From Gramella sp. MT6 (GTDB lineage: Bacteria; Bacteroidota; Bacteroidia; Flavobacteriales; Flavobacteriaceae), in assembly GCF_019357415.1 (NCBI RefSeq), contig NZ_CP048410.1:434001-498000 (forward strand): a stretch of DNA of 64,000 nucleotides. The letters run 5' to 3'. Below are positions 8,662 to 17,343 of this stretch, piece after piece. The position numbers and the translations under genes are program-made. The notes under the pieces were generated by a model. The model saw only the letters and a program-made list of their open reading frames with translations. It made no database searches and was not told the DNA's origin. Within the stretch, counting starts at the first letter, position 1. Every line of letters begins with the position of its first letter.

Positions 8662-9911
8662 TAAATTTTAATTGTTACACCTAGACCAGGTACAAACGCG
8701 CTTGATTTGTATGTTCCTCCGAAAGGTACATTCTGACCATTCTCCTGATAGTAATTATAGGATTCTTCAACATCTTCAAATCTGCTGTAAAGAAAGGAAG
8801 CATCGATAGCTACTTTATCGGTTACGTTTACCGAAAGTCCCCCGGTGAAGTTATTCGAATCGTTTCTAGGAGTTTCAGGAGCAAAATATCCTGATTGTAC
8901 TGGAGATTCATCGAAATAATAACCAGCTCTTAAAGTAAAGGTCTCATTAGCCATGTATTGAAGTCCAAATCTATAAATAGATGCGTCCTTATAATTCCTT
9001 GGATTCCTTGAATCTGGAATATTTGGATTTGCGAAATCTACATCAAGAGATTCGTAAACATCCCAGAAAGTACGGTTATAGTCAAAAGCGAATAACCATT
9101 GGTCATTTAATTGATAAGATGCTCCAATAGTAAGTTCAGCAGGAAGCGGTAAAGTAGCATCAAACTGAGTATCGCTAAACGGAGTTAATGGTGAATTCGG
9201 GATATTTTCAAAATCGGCATCTCCACCTTCAGCTTCAACTAAAATTTCAGATCGGTAATTAACACCAATGGTAAGACTGTCTATAGGTCTCCACATTGCT
9301 CCTGCAGACCATCCCCATGCGCTTACGCCAGAAGCATCTATCGTTACATTCGAACGATTTCCGTCAAGATCTGTAAGGGTTCTGTTAAGGTTTCTGTTGA
9401 AATTAACTGATCCACTAACGTAGATAGGTCCACCACCTACTGAAAGATTATCTGTAATTTTATAAGAAGCTAACGCCTGCACATAAATTGCAGAAAGTTC
9501 GATATCATTAACAAGGTGCGATCCTGCCCAGTCTTTTTCCCATGCAACAGAACTACCATATGGAGTATATGCAGCAAGTCCAACACTGAACTTCTCGCTT
9601 AACTGGTAGGAAAAATAAGCATAAAACGGTGTTCCAACAGGGCTATCTGTTCTAGCCATCTGTCCAAATTCTTCATTTTGCCATACAACATCAGAAAATA
9701 CGGCACTCGCTCCAACTGCAACATTAATCTTGTTTTCAAGGAAAACCAGTCCGGCCGGGTTAAAAAAGGCCAATTCCGCATTATTTACCACTGCCACTCC
9801 AGTGTGTCCCATAGCAAGTCCACGTTGTCCCTGTAGACTTACCCTGTAACCACCGGCATAAGTTGTGGCCGTGGCCAATAATACCAGGCCAAGTAAAAAT
9901 AGTCTTTTCAT
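8661..9911 (-). CDS. OmpP1/FadL/TodX family outer membrane transporter
   Basis: The 416-residue protein starts with a signal peptide (about residues 1-19, ending TYAG) followed by the FadL-type hatch region with the conserved NPAGL motif near residue 52, and then alternating amphipathic strands of a 14-stranded barrel. It ends with an aromatic/hydrophobic strand (GLGVTIKI). FadL-family proteins bring hydrophobic molecules such as long-chain fatty acids or aromatic hydrocarbons across the outer membrane; the real substrate is unknown here. Translation is coupled to the downstream SGNH lipoprotein. A consensus promoter lies 45 bases upstream. Confidence 0.92.
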   Translation of the reverse strand: MKRLFLLGLVLLATATTYAGGYRVSLQGQRGLAMGHTGVAVVNNAELAFFNPAGLVFLENKINVAVGASAVFSDVVWQNEEFGQMARTDSPVGTPFYAYFSYQLSEKFSVGLAAYTPYGSSVAWEKDWAGSHLVNDIELSAIYVQALASYKITDNLSVGGGPIYVSGSVNFNRNLNRTLTDLDGNRSNVTIDASGVSAWGWSAGAMWRPIDSLTIGVNYRSEILVEAEGGDADFENIPNSPLTPFSDTQFDATLPLPAELTIGASYQLNDQWLFAFDYNRTFWDVYESLDVDFANPNIPDSRNPRNYKDASIYRFGLQYMANETFTLRAGYYFDESPVQSGYFAPETPRNDSNNFTGGLSVNVTDKVAIDASFLYSRFEDVEESYNYYQENGQNVPFGGTYKSSAFVPGLGVTIKI

Positions 9912-9955
9912 AATTTAATTAGGATTATATTTAATATGTCTTAAAAAGCTAGCGC

Positions 9956-9985
9956 CAAAAATAGCATAAAATAGATATTATGCAA
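9956..9985 (-). promoter_or_regulatory. Predicted promoter of the OmpP1/SGNH operon
   Basis: The minus-strand -7 element is TATTTTTG (9956-9963) and the -33 element TTG (9983-9985), separated by 19 bases. It matches the Bacteroidota consensus, and an AT-rich inverted repeat lies just upstream at 9998-10021. Confidence 0.65.
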
Positions 9986-9997
9986 CAATTCAGCGGT

Positions 9998-10021
9998 ATT
10001 TATTATGCATACATAATAAAT
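9998..10021. repeat. Perfect 10-base inverted repeat with 4-base spacer
   Basis: ATTTATTATG (9998-10007) and CATAATAAAT (10012-10021) are exact reverse complements around CATA. The site lies between the end of the alpha/beta hydrolase gene and the ompP1 promoter. It could be a weak terminator for the pdxJ operon, although no T-run follows on the minus strand, or an operator 13 bases beyond the -33 box. Confidence 0.6.
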
Positions 10022-10032
10022 TTAGAAAGATT

Positions 10033-10794
10033 TTAAACAAATCTCACTACAGCCTCGTAGAAGTCCTCCATATTTTCAGCATGAACCCAATGACCGGCAT
10101 TTTTAATTTCCTGAATTTCAGCGAATGGAAATTGCCTTTTGATATCAGTTTCATCCTCCGGTTTTATATAATCTGAATTTTCCCCTTTCACGAAAAGTGC
10201 AGGACCCTGGTAGGATTTATCCACTGGCAGAGCCTCCCCAATATTTTCGATATTCTCTTTAAGAACATCAAGATTCAGCTTTAAGGACAGCTGCTTCTTT
10301 GTCTTCCAGTAAAGATTTTTCAGTAAAAATAATCTTACACCGGTTTCGGGTATATATTCTTTCAAAAAATCCTCAGCATCTCCCCTAGAGGTCAGTTTAG
10401 CTTCATCTAACGCAGTTAGGCCTTTCAAGATCTGTTGGTGATGGGGAGCGTAATATTTTGGAGCAATATCTACTACTATCAATTTCTCTACCAGATCTTC
10501 ATTTTTACATGCCGCAAGCATAGCGGTTTTCCCGCCCATAGAATGACCTAGCAAAATAATACTCTTTAAATTTTTTGTGTCACAATATTCCTTTATGTCC
10601 TTAGCCATTAGCTCATAGGAAAAATCATCACTGTGCGGACTTTTTCCGTGGTTACGCTGGTCTATTAAATGAACCTGAAATCCATCTTTTGCGAATTGTT
10701 TCCCTAAGGTTTTCCAGTTATCGCTCATCCCTAAAAAACCATGCAGGATAAGAAAGGGCTTACCTTCTCCAAGAATTGTAGAATGTAACTCCAT
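10033..10794 (-). CDS. Alpha/beta fold hydrolase (YbfF-like)
   Basis: The 253-residue protein is a complete alpha/beta hydrolase: an oxyanion-hole HGF near residues 18-20, the nucleophile elbow GHSMGG with Ser85, the DQRNHGKS segment at about 45-52, and the catalytic histidine His235 in AGHWVHAE. The acid residue is probably the Asp in GENSDYI. It resembles the YbfF group of small acyl-ester hydrolases in length and motif spacing. The physiological substrate is unknown. It begins one base after pdxJ, so the two genes are cotranscribed and probably translationally coupled, although a functional link to vitamin B6 synthesis is not obvious. Confidence 0.9.
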   Translation of the reverse strand: MELHSTILGEGKPFLILHGFLGMSDNWKTLGKQFAKDGFQVHLIDQRNHGKSPHSDDFSYELMAKDIKEYCDTKNLKSIILLGHSMGGKTAMLAACKNEDLVEKLIVVDIAPKYYAPHHQQILKGLTALDEAKLTSRGDAEDFLKEYIPETGVRLFLLKNLYWKTKKQLSLKLNLDVLKENIENIGEALPVDKSYQGPALFVKGENSDYIKPEDETDIKRQFPFAEIQEIKNAGHWVHAENMEDFYEAVVRFV

Positions 10795-11508
10795 CTATTT
10801 TAAAAGTTTTAAATATTCATAAATAGTTTTTTCAAGGCCCAGATAAAGTGCTTCTGAGATCAACGCATGACCTATAGAAACCTCAGCTAGATGCGGAACA
10901 TTATCCTTAAAGAACTTTAGATTTTCAAGAGACAGATCGTGACCCGCATTTACCCCAAGCCCGAGTTTATGAGCAAGTTCAGCACATTCGGCATATGGTT
11001 TAGCTGCATCCTGATTACCTTTCGCATAATTTACCGCAAAAGCTTCGGTATATAATTCGATCCTGTCAGTGCCGGTTTCAGCAGCACCTTCAATGAATTT
11101 CTTTACCGGATCTACAAAAATGGAAGTTCTTATTCCGTGTGATTTGAATTTTGCGATCACCTCCTTCAAATAATCTTTATGCTTTATAGTATCCCAACCA
11201 GCGTTAGAAGTAATGGCATCCTCTGCATCTGGCACCAGAGTGACCTGCGCCGGTCGTGTTTCCAATACGAGGTCTAAGAATTGCTGAATAGGCTTGCCTT
11301 CAATGTTGAATTCTGTAGTAAGCACCGGTTTAAGATCTTTAACGTCTGCATACCTAATATGTCTTTCATCTGGCCTGGGATGTACTGTGATTCCCTCCGC
11401 TCCAAACGATTCAATCTTTCTGGCTGCTTCCACAACATTTGGCATATCCCCTCCACGAGCATTTCTCAAAGTGGCTATTTTATTGATATTGACACTTAAT
11501 TTCGTCAT
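10795..11508 (-). CDS. pdxJ: Pyridoxine 5'-phosphate synthase PdxJ
   Basis: PdxJ joins 1-deoxy-D-xylulose 5-phosphate and 3-amino-2-oxopropyl phosphate in the last ring-closing step of DXP-dependent vitamin B6 synthesis. The 237-residue protein has the conserved start [17 protein letters not shown], the active-site segment [11 protein letters not shown] near residues 41-51, and the C-terminal phosphate-binding GHALISEAL. Length and motifs are normal for the TIM-barrel family. The divergent neighbour is a CBS protein, and the 90-base gap between them holds a likely -7 box for pdxJ. Confidence 0.97.
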   Translation of the reverse strand: MTKLSVNINKIATLRNARGGDMPNVVEAARKIESFGAEGITVHPRPDERHIRYADVKDLKPVLTTEFNIEGKPIQQFLDLVLETRPAQVTLVPDAEDAITSNAGWDTIKHKDYLKEVIAKFKSHGIRTSIFVDPVKKFIEGAAETGTDRIELYTEAFAVNYAKGNQDAAKPYAECAELAHKLGLGVNAGHDLSLENLKFFKDNVPHLAEVSIGHALISEALYLGLEKTIYEYLKLLK

Positions 11509-11527
11509 TTTTCCCTTGTTTTATTAA

Positions 11528-11555
11528 CAAAAATACAAAGTGCAGTCTGCTTCAA
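11528..11555 (-). promoter_or_regulatory. Predicted promoter of pdxJ
   Basis: The minus-strand -7 element TATTTTTG (11528-11535) matches TAnnTTTG exactly. A TTG at 11553-11555 could be the -33 element but sits at 17 rather than 19 bases, so the upstream half is weak. Confidence 0.5.
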
Positions 11556-11598
11556 TGAATTTTATTTTGATTAATTTGCAGAAAAGGAAACGAAAAAA

Positions 11599-12255
11599 AT
11601 GAGTTTGGAAAAACACATATTGAATGATGTAGGAATTTTAAGTGTTTCTGATAATATCGGAGACATTCAGAAACTTTTTAATCAACTAACCTATACTCAT
11701 CTTCCTGTAGAAAGCGAAGGTGCGTATGTTGGCTGTATTTCCGAAAATGATATCAGATGCTTTGAGAATAAAAAAACCATCGATGATTACCGCTATGCGT
11801 TAGAAGGATTTTATGTTAGAGAAAGTAATTATTGGCTAGACAGTCTTGAGGCTTTCGCACAGAACAATTCTAATATCCTCCCGGTTCTTGATGATAACAA
11901 TAATTATCTGGGTTACGTAGAACTGAATGAGATGATCTCCTTGTTCAAGGAAACACCATTTTTACACGAACCCGGCAATATCCTGGTCATAGAAAAGGCA
12001 TTTAAGGATTTTACCTTTGGAGAAGTTAGCCAGATCGTAGAATCTAATAACGCCCACCTTCTGGGAGCGTTTGTTTCTAAAATGGAAGATGACATGGCCG
12101 AGATCACAATAAAGGTCACACCTTCGGGAATGAACGAGATCATCCAGGCCTTTAGAAGATATGGATACATCATCATATCTGAACATCAGGAAGATACTTT
12201 CAACAAAAACCTCAAGGACAGGTCACAATACCTTGATAAATATCTGAACATATAA
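11599..12255 (+). CDS. CBS domain protein
   Basis: The 218-residue soluble protein has a pair of CBS motifs in the first 130 residues (landmarks LTYTHLPVESEGAYVGCIS and NSNILPVLDDNNNYLGYVEL). A C-terminal region follows at about 135-200 that looks like an ACT-type fold (NNAHLLGAFVSKMEDDMAEITIKV). CBS pairs bind adenosyl compounds and usually act as energy or cofactor sensors. The gene ends three bases before the NAD kinase start, and this CBS-nadK pair is recurrent in flavobacteria; a role in regulating NAD(P) metabolism is therefore plausible but not shown. Confidence 0.85.
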   Translation: MSLEKHILNDVGILSVSDNIGDIQKLFNQLTYTHLPVESEGAYVGCISENDIRCFENKKTIDDYRYALEGFYVRESNYWLDSLEAFAQNNSNILPVLDDNNNYLGYVELNEMISLFKETPFLHEPGNILVIEKAFKDFTFGEVSQIVESNNAHLLGAFVSKMEDDMAEITIKVTPSGMNEIIQAFRRYGYIIISEHQEDTFNKNLKDRSQYLDKYLNI

Positions 12256-12258
12256 TTT

Positions 12259-13143
12259 ATGAAAATAGGCATTTACGGTCAGTTTTACCATGCCAATGCT
12301 GCACAGTACATAGGCCAGCTACTGGAACTTTTAGACAAAAAGAATATTGAAGTTTTAATCGAAGAAGATTTTCTGAAATTAATTCACAGCAACAACAGCA
12401 TAGAAAAAGATTACGACCATTTTAGTGCTTTTGAAGAATTAGATAACTCCTATGACCTTTTTTTCTGTATAGGTGGCGATGGTACTATTTTAAAGTCTAT
12501 AAATTATATTCGCAACCTTGACATCCCTATTGTGGGGATAAACACGGGAAGGCTAGGTTTTCTGGCTACTATCCAAAAAGAACAGATAGAAAGTACTCTC
12601 GATGAAATTCTCGAGAAAAAATTCAGCCTTTCTCCAAGATCTGTTTTGACAATAGAAACAAATCCCAAAAATTTTGATCCTGTTTTTTCTCATATCGCGC
12701 TCAATGAGATCGCCGTTAGCAGGAAAAACACTACTTCCATGATCACGGTAGATACCTGGCTGGACGATCAATATCTTACCTCATATTGGGCAGATGGCCT
12801 TATCGTCTCTACTCCCACCGGTTCAACGGGATATTCGCTCAGCTGCGGAGGACCAGTAATCACACCAGATGCAGATTCCCTGGTGATCACACCTATTGCA
12901 CCGCACAACCTGAATGCCAGGCCATTGGTAATTAAAGATCATACCAGGATCAAGTTAAAAGTTTCGGGCCGGGAAAACACCCATTTAGTATCAATGGATT
13001 CCCGAATTGCAACTTTAGAGAACGATACTGAGATCATTATCACGAAAGCACCCTACACCATTAATTTTGTTGAATTAAGAGAAGATAGTTTTTTAAATAC
13101 TCTTCGAAAAAAACTGCTTTGGGGCGAAGACAAGCGTAACTAA
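12259..13143 (+). CDS. nadK: NAD kinase
   Basis: NAD kinase phosphorylates NAD to NADP. The 294-residue protein carries the GGDGT motif at residues 72-76, the NTGRLGFLA segment after it, the conserved LNEIAVSR, and the glycine-rich PTGSTGYSLSCGGP that forms the NAD-binding site. Length and order are as expected. It follows the CBS gene after three bases and is followed by a 100-base gap that holds the promoter of the next operon. Confidence 0.97.
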   Translation: MKIGIYGQFYHANAAQYIGQLLELLDKKNIEVLIEEDFLKLIHSNNSIEKDYDHFSAFEELDNSYDLFFCIGGDGTILKSINYIRNLDIPIVGINTGRLGFLATIQKEQIESTLDEILEKKFSLSPRSVLTIETNPKNFDPVFSHIALNEIAVSRKNTTSMITVDTWLDDQYLTSYWADGLIVSTPTGSTGYSLSCGGPVITPDADSLVITPIAPHNLNARPLVIKDHTRIKLKVSGRENTHLVSMDSRIATLENDTEIIITKAPYTINFVELREDSFLNTLRKKLLWGEDKRN

Positions 13144-13197
13144 GCAATAAAATCTTCCAAAAGCTGTTTATAATTATGCACAAATCTGCTCAAATTA

Positions 13198-13226
13198 TTG
13201 CAGAGCAAACAGAATTGTTATATTTG
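13198..13226 (+). promoter_or_regulatory. Predicted promoter of the DUF6089-uppS-bamA operon
   Basis: The -7 element TATATTTG (13219-13226) is a perfect TAnnTTTG match. A TTG at 13198-13200 lies 18 bases upstream as the -33 element. The start codon follows 17 bases after the -7 box, giving a very short leader. Confidence 0.65.
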
Positions 13227-13243
13227 CAAACTTTTGAAAACCT

Positions 13244-13942
13244 ATGAGGTACCTTATCGCATTTGTAGTGATGGCATTTTTTACAACAACCACATACTCG
13301 CAGCAAGTCGAGGTTGGAGTTTTTGCCGGAGGTGCAAATTTTATTGGTGATGTGGGTCGAACCAATTATATTCTACCAAATACGCCGGTAGGAGGTTTGA
13401 TCGCAAAATGGAATCGAAGCAGCAGGCATGCTCTAAGATTATCCTTGCTATATGCAGAGATTTCTGCAGATGACACTAAATCTTCAGATACCAGAAGGCA
13501 GCAGCGAGGCTATTCTTTTGAAAATACAATTGCCGAAGCTTCATTAGGATTAGAATTCAATTTCTGGGATTTTGATCTTACGAACCCATTACCGCAAAGC
13601 ACGCCGTATCTTTACACAGGGATCACCTATTTTAGGGCAGATCACGTCTGGCTAAAGAACGGAAGGGCCAATAACCTGGTGAACGAAGGTTCAAATTATG
13701 AATTCGCGATCCCAATGGTTATGGGATATAAAGAAGCGGTCACAGAGCACATCATAGGCGCATTCGAAATTGGAGCAAGGTATACGCTTACCGATAACCT
13801 TGACGGTAGCTGGCCGGAGGAATATTTGGGGCGTAGAGAACCTTCCGCAGAATTCGGAAACAGAAACACAAAAGATTGGTATGTATTTACCGGTATAACA
13901 TTCACATTTACCTTTGGCCGAAAGCCATGTTATTGCTTTTAA
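13244..13942 (+). CDS. DUF6089 family outer-membrane beta-barrel protein
   Basis: The 232-residue protein has a signal peptide of about 19 residues (ending TYSQ) and then looks like a small beta barrel: VEVGVFAGGANFIGDVG near the start, repeated aromatic-alternating strands, and an end in FTFTFGRKPCYCF with two cysteines just before the C-terminus. I place it in the DUF6089 family, which is confined mostly to Bacteroidota and nearly always precedes uppS and bamA. Its role is unknown, but the position suggests envelope or barrel-assembly work. The stop codon is directly followed by the uppS start with no gap. Confidence 0.8.
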   Translation: MRYLIAFVVMAFFTTTTYSQQVEVGVFAGGANFIGDVGRTNYILPNTPVGGLIAKWNRSSRHALRLSLLYAEISADDTKSSDTRRQQRGYSFENTIAEASLGLEFNFWDFDLTNPLPQSTPYLYTGITYFRADHVWLKNGRANNLVNEGSNYEFAIPMVMGYKEAVTEHIIGAFEIGARYTLTDNLDGSWPEEYLGRREPSAEFGNRNTKDWYVFTGITFTFTFGRKPCYCF

Positions 13943-14683
13943 ATGAATTATAAAGACAATTTAAACCTTGATAAATTACCCGAGCACATCGCCATAATAA
14001 TGGATGGCAATGGTCGCTGGGCGAAGCAAAAAGGTTTCCTCAGGGCTTCTGGACATAAAGAAGGCACGAAAGCGGTGAGGGATATTGTTGAAGGCTGCGC
14101 TGAAATTGGAGTGAAAAATCTTACTCTATATGCTTTTTCCACAGAAAATTGGAATCGCCCGAAATTAGAAGTTGACACGTTGATGAAACTTCTGGTTTCT
14201 TCCTTAAAAAAAGAAATGAAAACCCTGAAAGATAATGAGATCAGGCTGAATTCCATTGGGAACATTTCCAGTTTACCTACCAAAGCAAAGAAAGAATTGT
14301 TAGATGTGATTGAAAAAACTTCTGGCAACAAGCGCATGACTCTAACCCTTGCGTTAAGCTATGGTAGCAGGGAAGAAATTACAAATTGCATCACTCAGAT
14401 TGCTGCTAAAGTAAAAAGTGATGAATTAACCCTTGATGCAGTTGATGAATCCGTTATAAATGAGCATCTTTACACCCGAAATTTACCAGATGTAGATCTT
14501 TTGATCCGCACTAGTGGTGAACAGCGTATAAGCAACTTCCTTTTGTGGCAAATCGCTTATGCCGAATTGTATTTTACGAAAATCTTATGGCCAGATTACA
14601 GAAGAGAAGACCTTTTTGAAGCCATATACAACTATCAAAACAGAGAAAGAAGATTTGGAAAAACAAGTGAGCAACTCAGTTAG
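13943..14683 (+). CDS. uppS: Isoprenyl transferase (undecaprenyl diphosphate synthase)
   Basis: UppS adds isopentenyl units in cis to farnesyl diphosphate to make the C55 lipid carrier for peptidoglycan and surface polysaccharides. The 246-residue protein has the signature HIAIIMDGNGRWA with the catalytic Asp21, the FSTENWNRP motif, and the C-terminal RTSGEQRISNFLLWQ motif that binds the allylic diphosphate. All key residues are present. It sits between the DUF6089 gene (0 bases) and bamA (7 bases), an arrangement that joins lipid-carrier synthesis with outer-membrane assembly. Confidence 0.97.
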   Translation: MNYKDNLNLDKLPEHIAIIMDGNGRWAKQKGFLRASGHKEGTKAVRDIVEGCAEIGVKNLTLYAFSTENWNRPKLEVDTLMKLLVSSLKKEMKTLKDNEIRLNSIGNISSLPTKAKKELLDVIEKTSGNKRMTLTLALSYGSREEITNCITQIAAKVKSDELTLDAVDESVINEHLYTRNLPDVDLLIRTSGEQRISNFLLWQIAYAELYFTKILWPDYRREDLFEAIYNYQNRERRFGKTSEQLS

Positions 14684-14690
14684 TGCATTC

Positions 14691-17312
14691 ATGACGAAAA
14701 AGATTTTTACACTTTTTGCATTTTTTTTCATATTCAGTATAGCTGCCAAAGCACAGGACCTACCCCTTGGAGATTCTAAAAAATATACTATTGGAGATAT
14801 AAAAGTCACCGGAACCACCACTTATAACGAACAAACGGTAATTGCCTATACCGGTCTAAAAGAAGGTGAAGAGATCTACATTCCAGGTGAAAAATTACGG
14901 GACGTAATTAACAAATTATGGAAACTGGACCTGTTTAGTGATATCAATTTCTACATTACCAATGTAGAGGGAAATGTTGCAGACCTTGAACTTGAAATCC
15001 AGGAAGTTCCTGTGTTGAACAAGGTTAGTTTCGCCGGAATAAAAAAGAAAAGCGAGAAAGAAGAACTTATTGATGAAAATGACCTTAAACCAGGAGTTAA
15101 GGTTACAGAGAACCTAATCACTACTTCCAAAAACTATATTGAAAACAAATACAAGAAAGAAGGTTACTTCAACGCTAAGGTAGACATAAGGACTTCTGAA
15201 GTTGCAGACACCGCAAACGCCAACAGGGTGAACATGGTGGTTGATGTAAACCAGGGTGATCGTGTAAAGATCTCTGATATTGAATTCACAGGAAACGAGG
15301 AATTATCTGATGCTAAACTGAAACGAAATATGAAGAACACTAAGCAAAAGAATCTTTTCAGATTCTGGAAGCGTTCTAAATTCGTTCGAAACGATTATCA
15401 GGAAGACAAAGAATCTATTATAGATAAATACAAGGAAGAAGGTTTTAGAGATGCCAGAATAACTTCAGATACTCTTATCAAAAAAGACGAGGAGAACATA
15501 GCCTTAAGATTGGAGATCGAAGAAGGAAATCAGTACTACATTGGGAATATCGATTTTCTTGGGAATAACGAATATTCAGATTCTCAGCTTAGCCGTTTCT
15601 TAGGGGTTAAAAAGGGAGATATTTACAATGGAGTTCTGTTGGATGAAAGAGTTCAGGGAAGAGAACCTAATAAAACCTCTATCGCTAACGAATACCAGAA
15701 CAATGGTTATTTATTCTCAAATATTGACCTTGTAGAGACCAACGTATATAATGATACGATAGATTTTGAGATCAGGATCGTGGAAGGAAAAGAAGCTTAT
15801 TTTGATGAAATCAGGGTTACCGGTAACGACAAGACTAAAGACCATGTGATTTACCGTGAACTTAGAACCAAGCCAGGACAGAAATATAGCCAGGAAGCGG
15901 TAGTTGCTACGGTACGTGAACTTGGTGCTTTAGGTTTCTTTGATGCAGAGCAGTTAAATCCTGAATTCGTAGATCCAGATCCAAGAGAAGGTACATTAAG
16001 TTTGGAATATCAGGTAGTAGAAGCAGGAGCCAGCCAGATAGAACTTCAGGGTGGTTACGGTGGAGGTGGCTTCATTGGTACACTTGGTCTATCTTTCAAC
16101 AACTTCTCCATTCAGGGACTTTTTGATAAAGATGCGTATAGACCAATCCCAATGGGAGACGGCCAAACCCTTTCCTTGAGAGCACAGGCGAGTACTTTTT
16201 ACCAGACCTATAGCCTTTCTTTCAGAGAGCCATGGTTAGGAGGTAAAAGGCCAGTGAGTCTATCAACTTCTTTCAGCTATACAAGACAGTTCCTTTATGA
16301 CTATGTAGAAAGAGAAGCAGATAAAAGCAGGAGTTTTGATATACTTGGGGTAAGCGTAGGACTTGCGAAAAGGTTAACTGCCCCAGACCAGTATGTAACT
16401 ATATCGAATGTTGTTGGTTTCCAGAGATATGATCTGAACAACTACAACACAGGTTTATTTACTTTTGGAAATGGACACTCTAACAACTTATACTATCAGT
16501 TAGGGATCACTAGAGATAATACAAGGGTGAACCCGATCTTCCCAACAGGAGGATCTAAATTTGCTTTTACAGCCAAGTTAACACCTCCTTACTCTTTATG
16601 GAATGGTGTAGATTATGCAAATCTTGAGAATCTAGACGAATACCAGTTAAGAGATGAGGACGGCAATCTTATAGACCAGCAGGGTAACAGGGTAACTCCT
16701 GAAAATTCAGTTCCAGATCAGGAAAAGGTAGACCAGAAGAAATATAACTGGCTGGAATTCTATAAAATTAAATTCGCCGGAACATGGTACACCAACCTTT
16801 TCAGCTTTGGACCAAGTAGTAACCTTGTTCTAAGAACACACGCTGAATACGGTTTCCTTGGAGCATACAATAACGAAAGAGGAGTTCCTCCATTTGAAAG
16901 ATTTTATTTAGGTGGTGATGGTCTTGGGGCCTACAGCCTGGATGGTAGAGAAACAATTCAGTTAAGAGGTTATCCTAACCAATCTGTAGTGCCAATTGAC
17001 AGGCCTGCAGATCAGAGAGATGATGGTGCAGTGATCTACAACAAATATTCACTGGAGCTGCGTTTCCCTATTACATTAAAGCCAGCTGCCTCTATTTATG
17101 CACTTTCGTTTTTAGAAGCCGGTGCCACTTATGACAATTTTAGAGACTATAATCCGTTTCAATTGAATAGATCTGCGGGAGTTGGATTGAGAATTTTCAT
17201 GCCAACCTTCGGATTATTAGGTATTGATTTTGGATATGGATTTGACCCAATTGTTGGTCAACCTGGTCCAAATGGATGGGAAACACATTTTATCATTGGC
17301 CAACAATTTTAA
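14691..17312 (+). CDS. bamA: Outer membrane protein assembly factor BamA
   Basis: BamA is the central barrel of the machine that folds outer-membrane proteins. From the ATG at 14691 the protein has 873 residues: a signal peptide ending in AKAQ, five POTRA domains over about residues 25-450, and a C-terminal 16-stranded barrel. Within it lie the conserved RGY motif (QLRGYPNQ) of the internal loop and a closing strand ending in GQQF. The frame is also open upstream into the end of uppS, but that stretch has no signal-peptide character, so the internal ATG is the true start. The chain is longer than the proteobacterial form because of extended barrel loops, common in Bacteroidota. Two OmpH chaperone genes follow. 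Confidence 0.96.
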   Translation: MTKKIFTLFAFFFIFSIAAKAQDLPLGDSKKYTIGDIKVTGTTTYNEQTVIAYTGLKEGEEIYIPGEKLRDVINKLWKLDLFSDINFYITNVEGNVADLELEIQEVPVLNKVSFAGIKKKSEKEELIDENDLKPGVKVTENLITTSKNYIENKYKKEGYFNAKVDIRTSEVADTANANRVNMVVDVNQGDRVKISDIEFTGNEELSDAKLKRNMKNTKQKNLFRFWKRSKFVRNDYQEDKESIIDKYKEEGFRDARITSDTLIKKDEENIALRLEIEEGNQYYIGNIDFLGNNEYSDSQLSRFLGVKKGDIYNGVLLDERVQGREPNKTSIANEYQNNGYLFSNIDLVETNVYNDTIDFEIRIVEGKEAYFDEIRVTGNDKTKDHVIYRELRTKPGQKYSQEAVVATVRELGALGFFDAEQLNPEFVDPDPREGTLSLEYQVVEAGASQIELQGGYGGGGFIGTLGLSFNNFSIQGLFDKDAYRPIPMGDGQTLSLRAQASTFYQTYSLSFREPWLGGKRPVSLSTSFSYTRQFLYDYVEREADKSRSFDILGVSVGLAKRLTAPDQYVTISNVVGFQRYDLNNYNTGLFTFGNGHSNNLYYQLGITRDNTRVNPIFPTGGSKFAFTAKLTPPYSLWNGVDYANLENLDEYQLRDEDGNLIDQQGNRVTPENSVPDQEKVDQKKYNWLEFYKIKFAGTWYTNLFSFGPSSNLVLRTHAEYGFLGAYNNERGVPPFERFYLGGDGLGAYSLDGRETIQLRGYPNQSVVPIDRPADQRDDGAVIYNKYSLELRFPITLKPAASIYALSFLEAGATYDNFRDYNPFQLNRSAGVGLRIFMPTFGLLGIDFGYGFDPIVGQPGPNGWETHFIIGQQF

Positions 17313-17343
17313 TTTGGCATGATATTTTCTATATTCGATCTAA

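Noticed and set aside
14559..14690. Longer start for bamA overlapping the end of uppS
   Set aside because: The extra 44 residues are simply uppS sequence read in another frame; the ATG at 14691 begins a clean signal peptide seven bases after the uppS stop.
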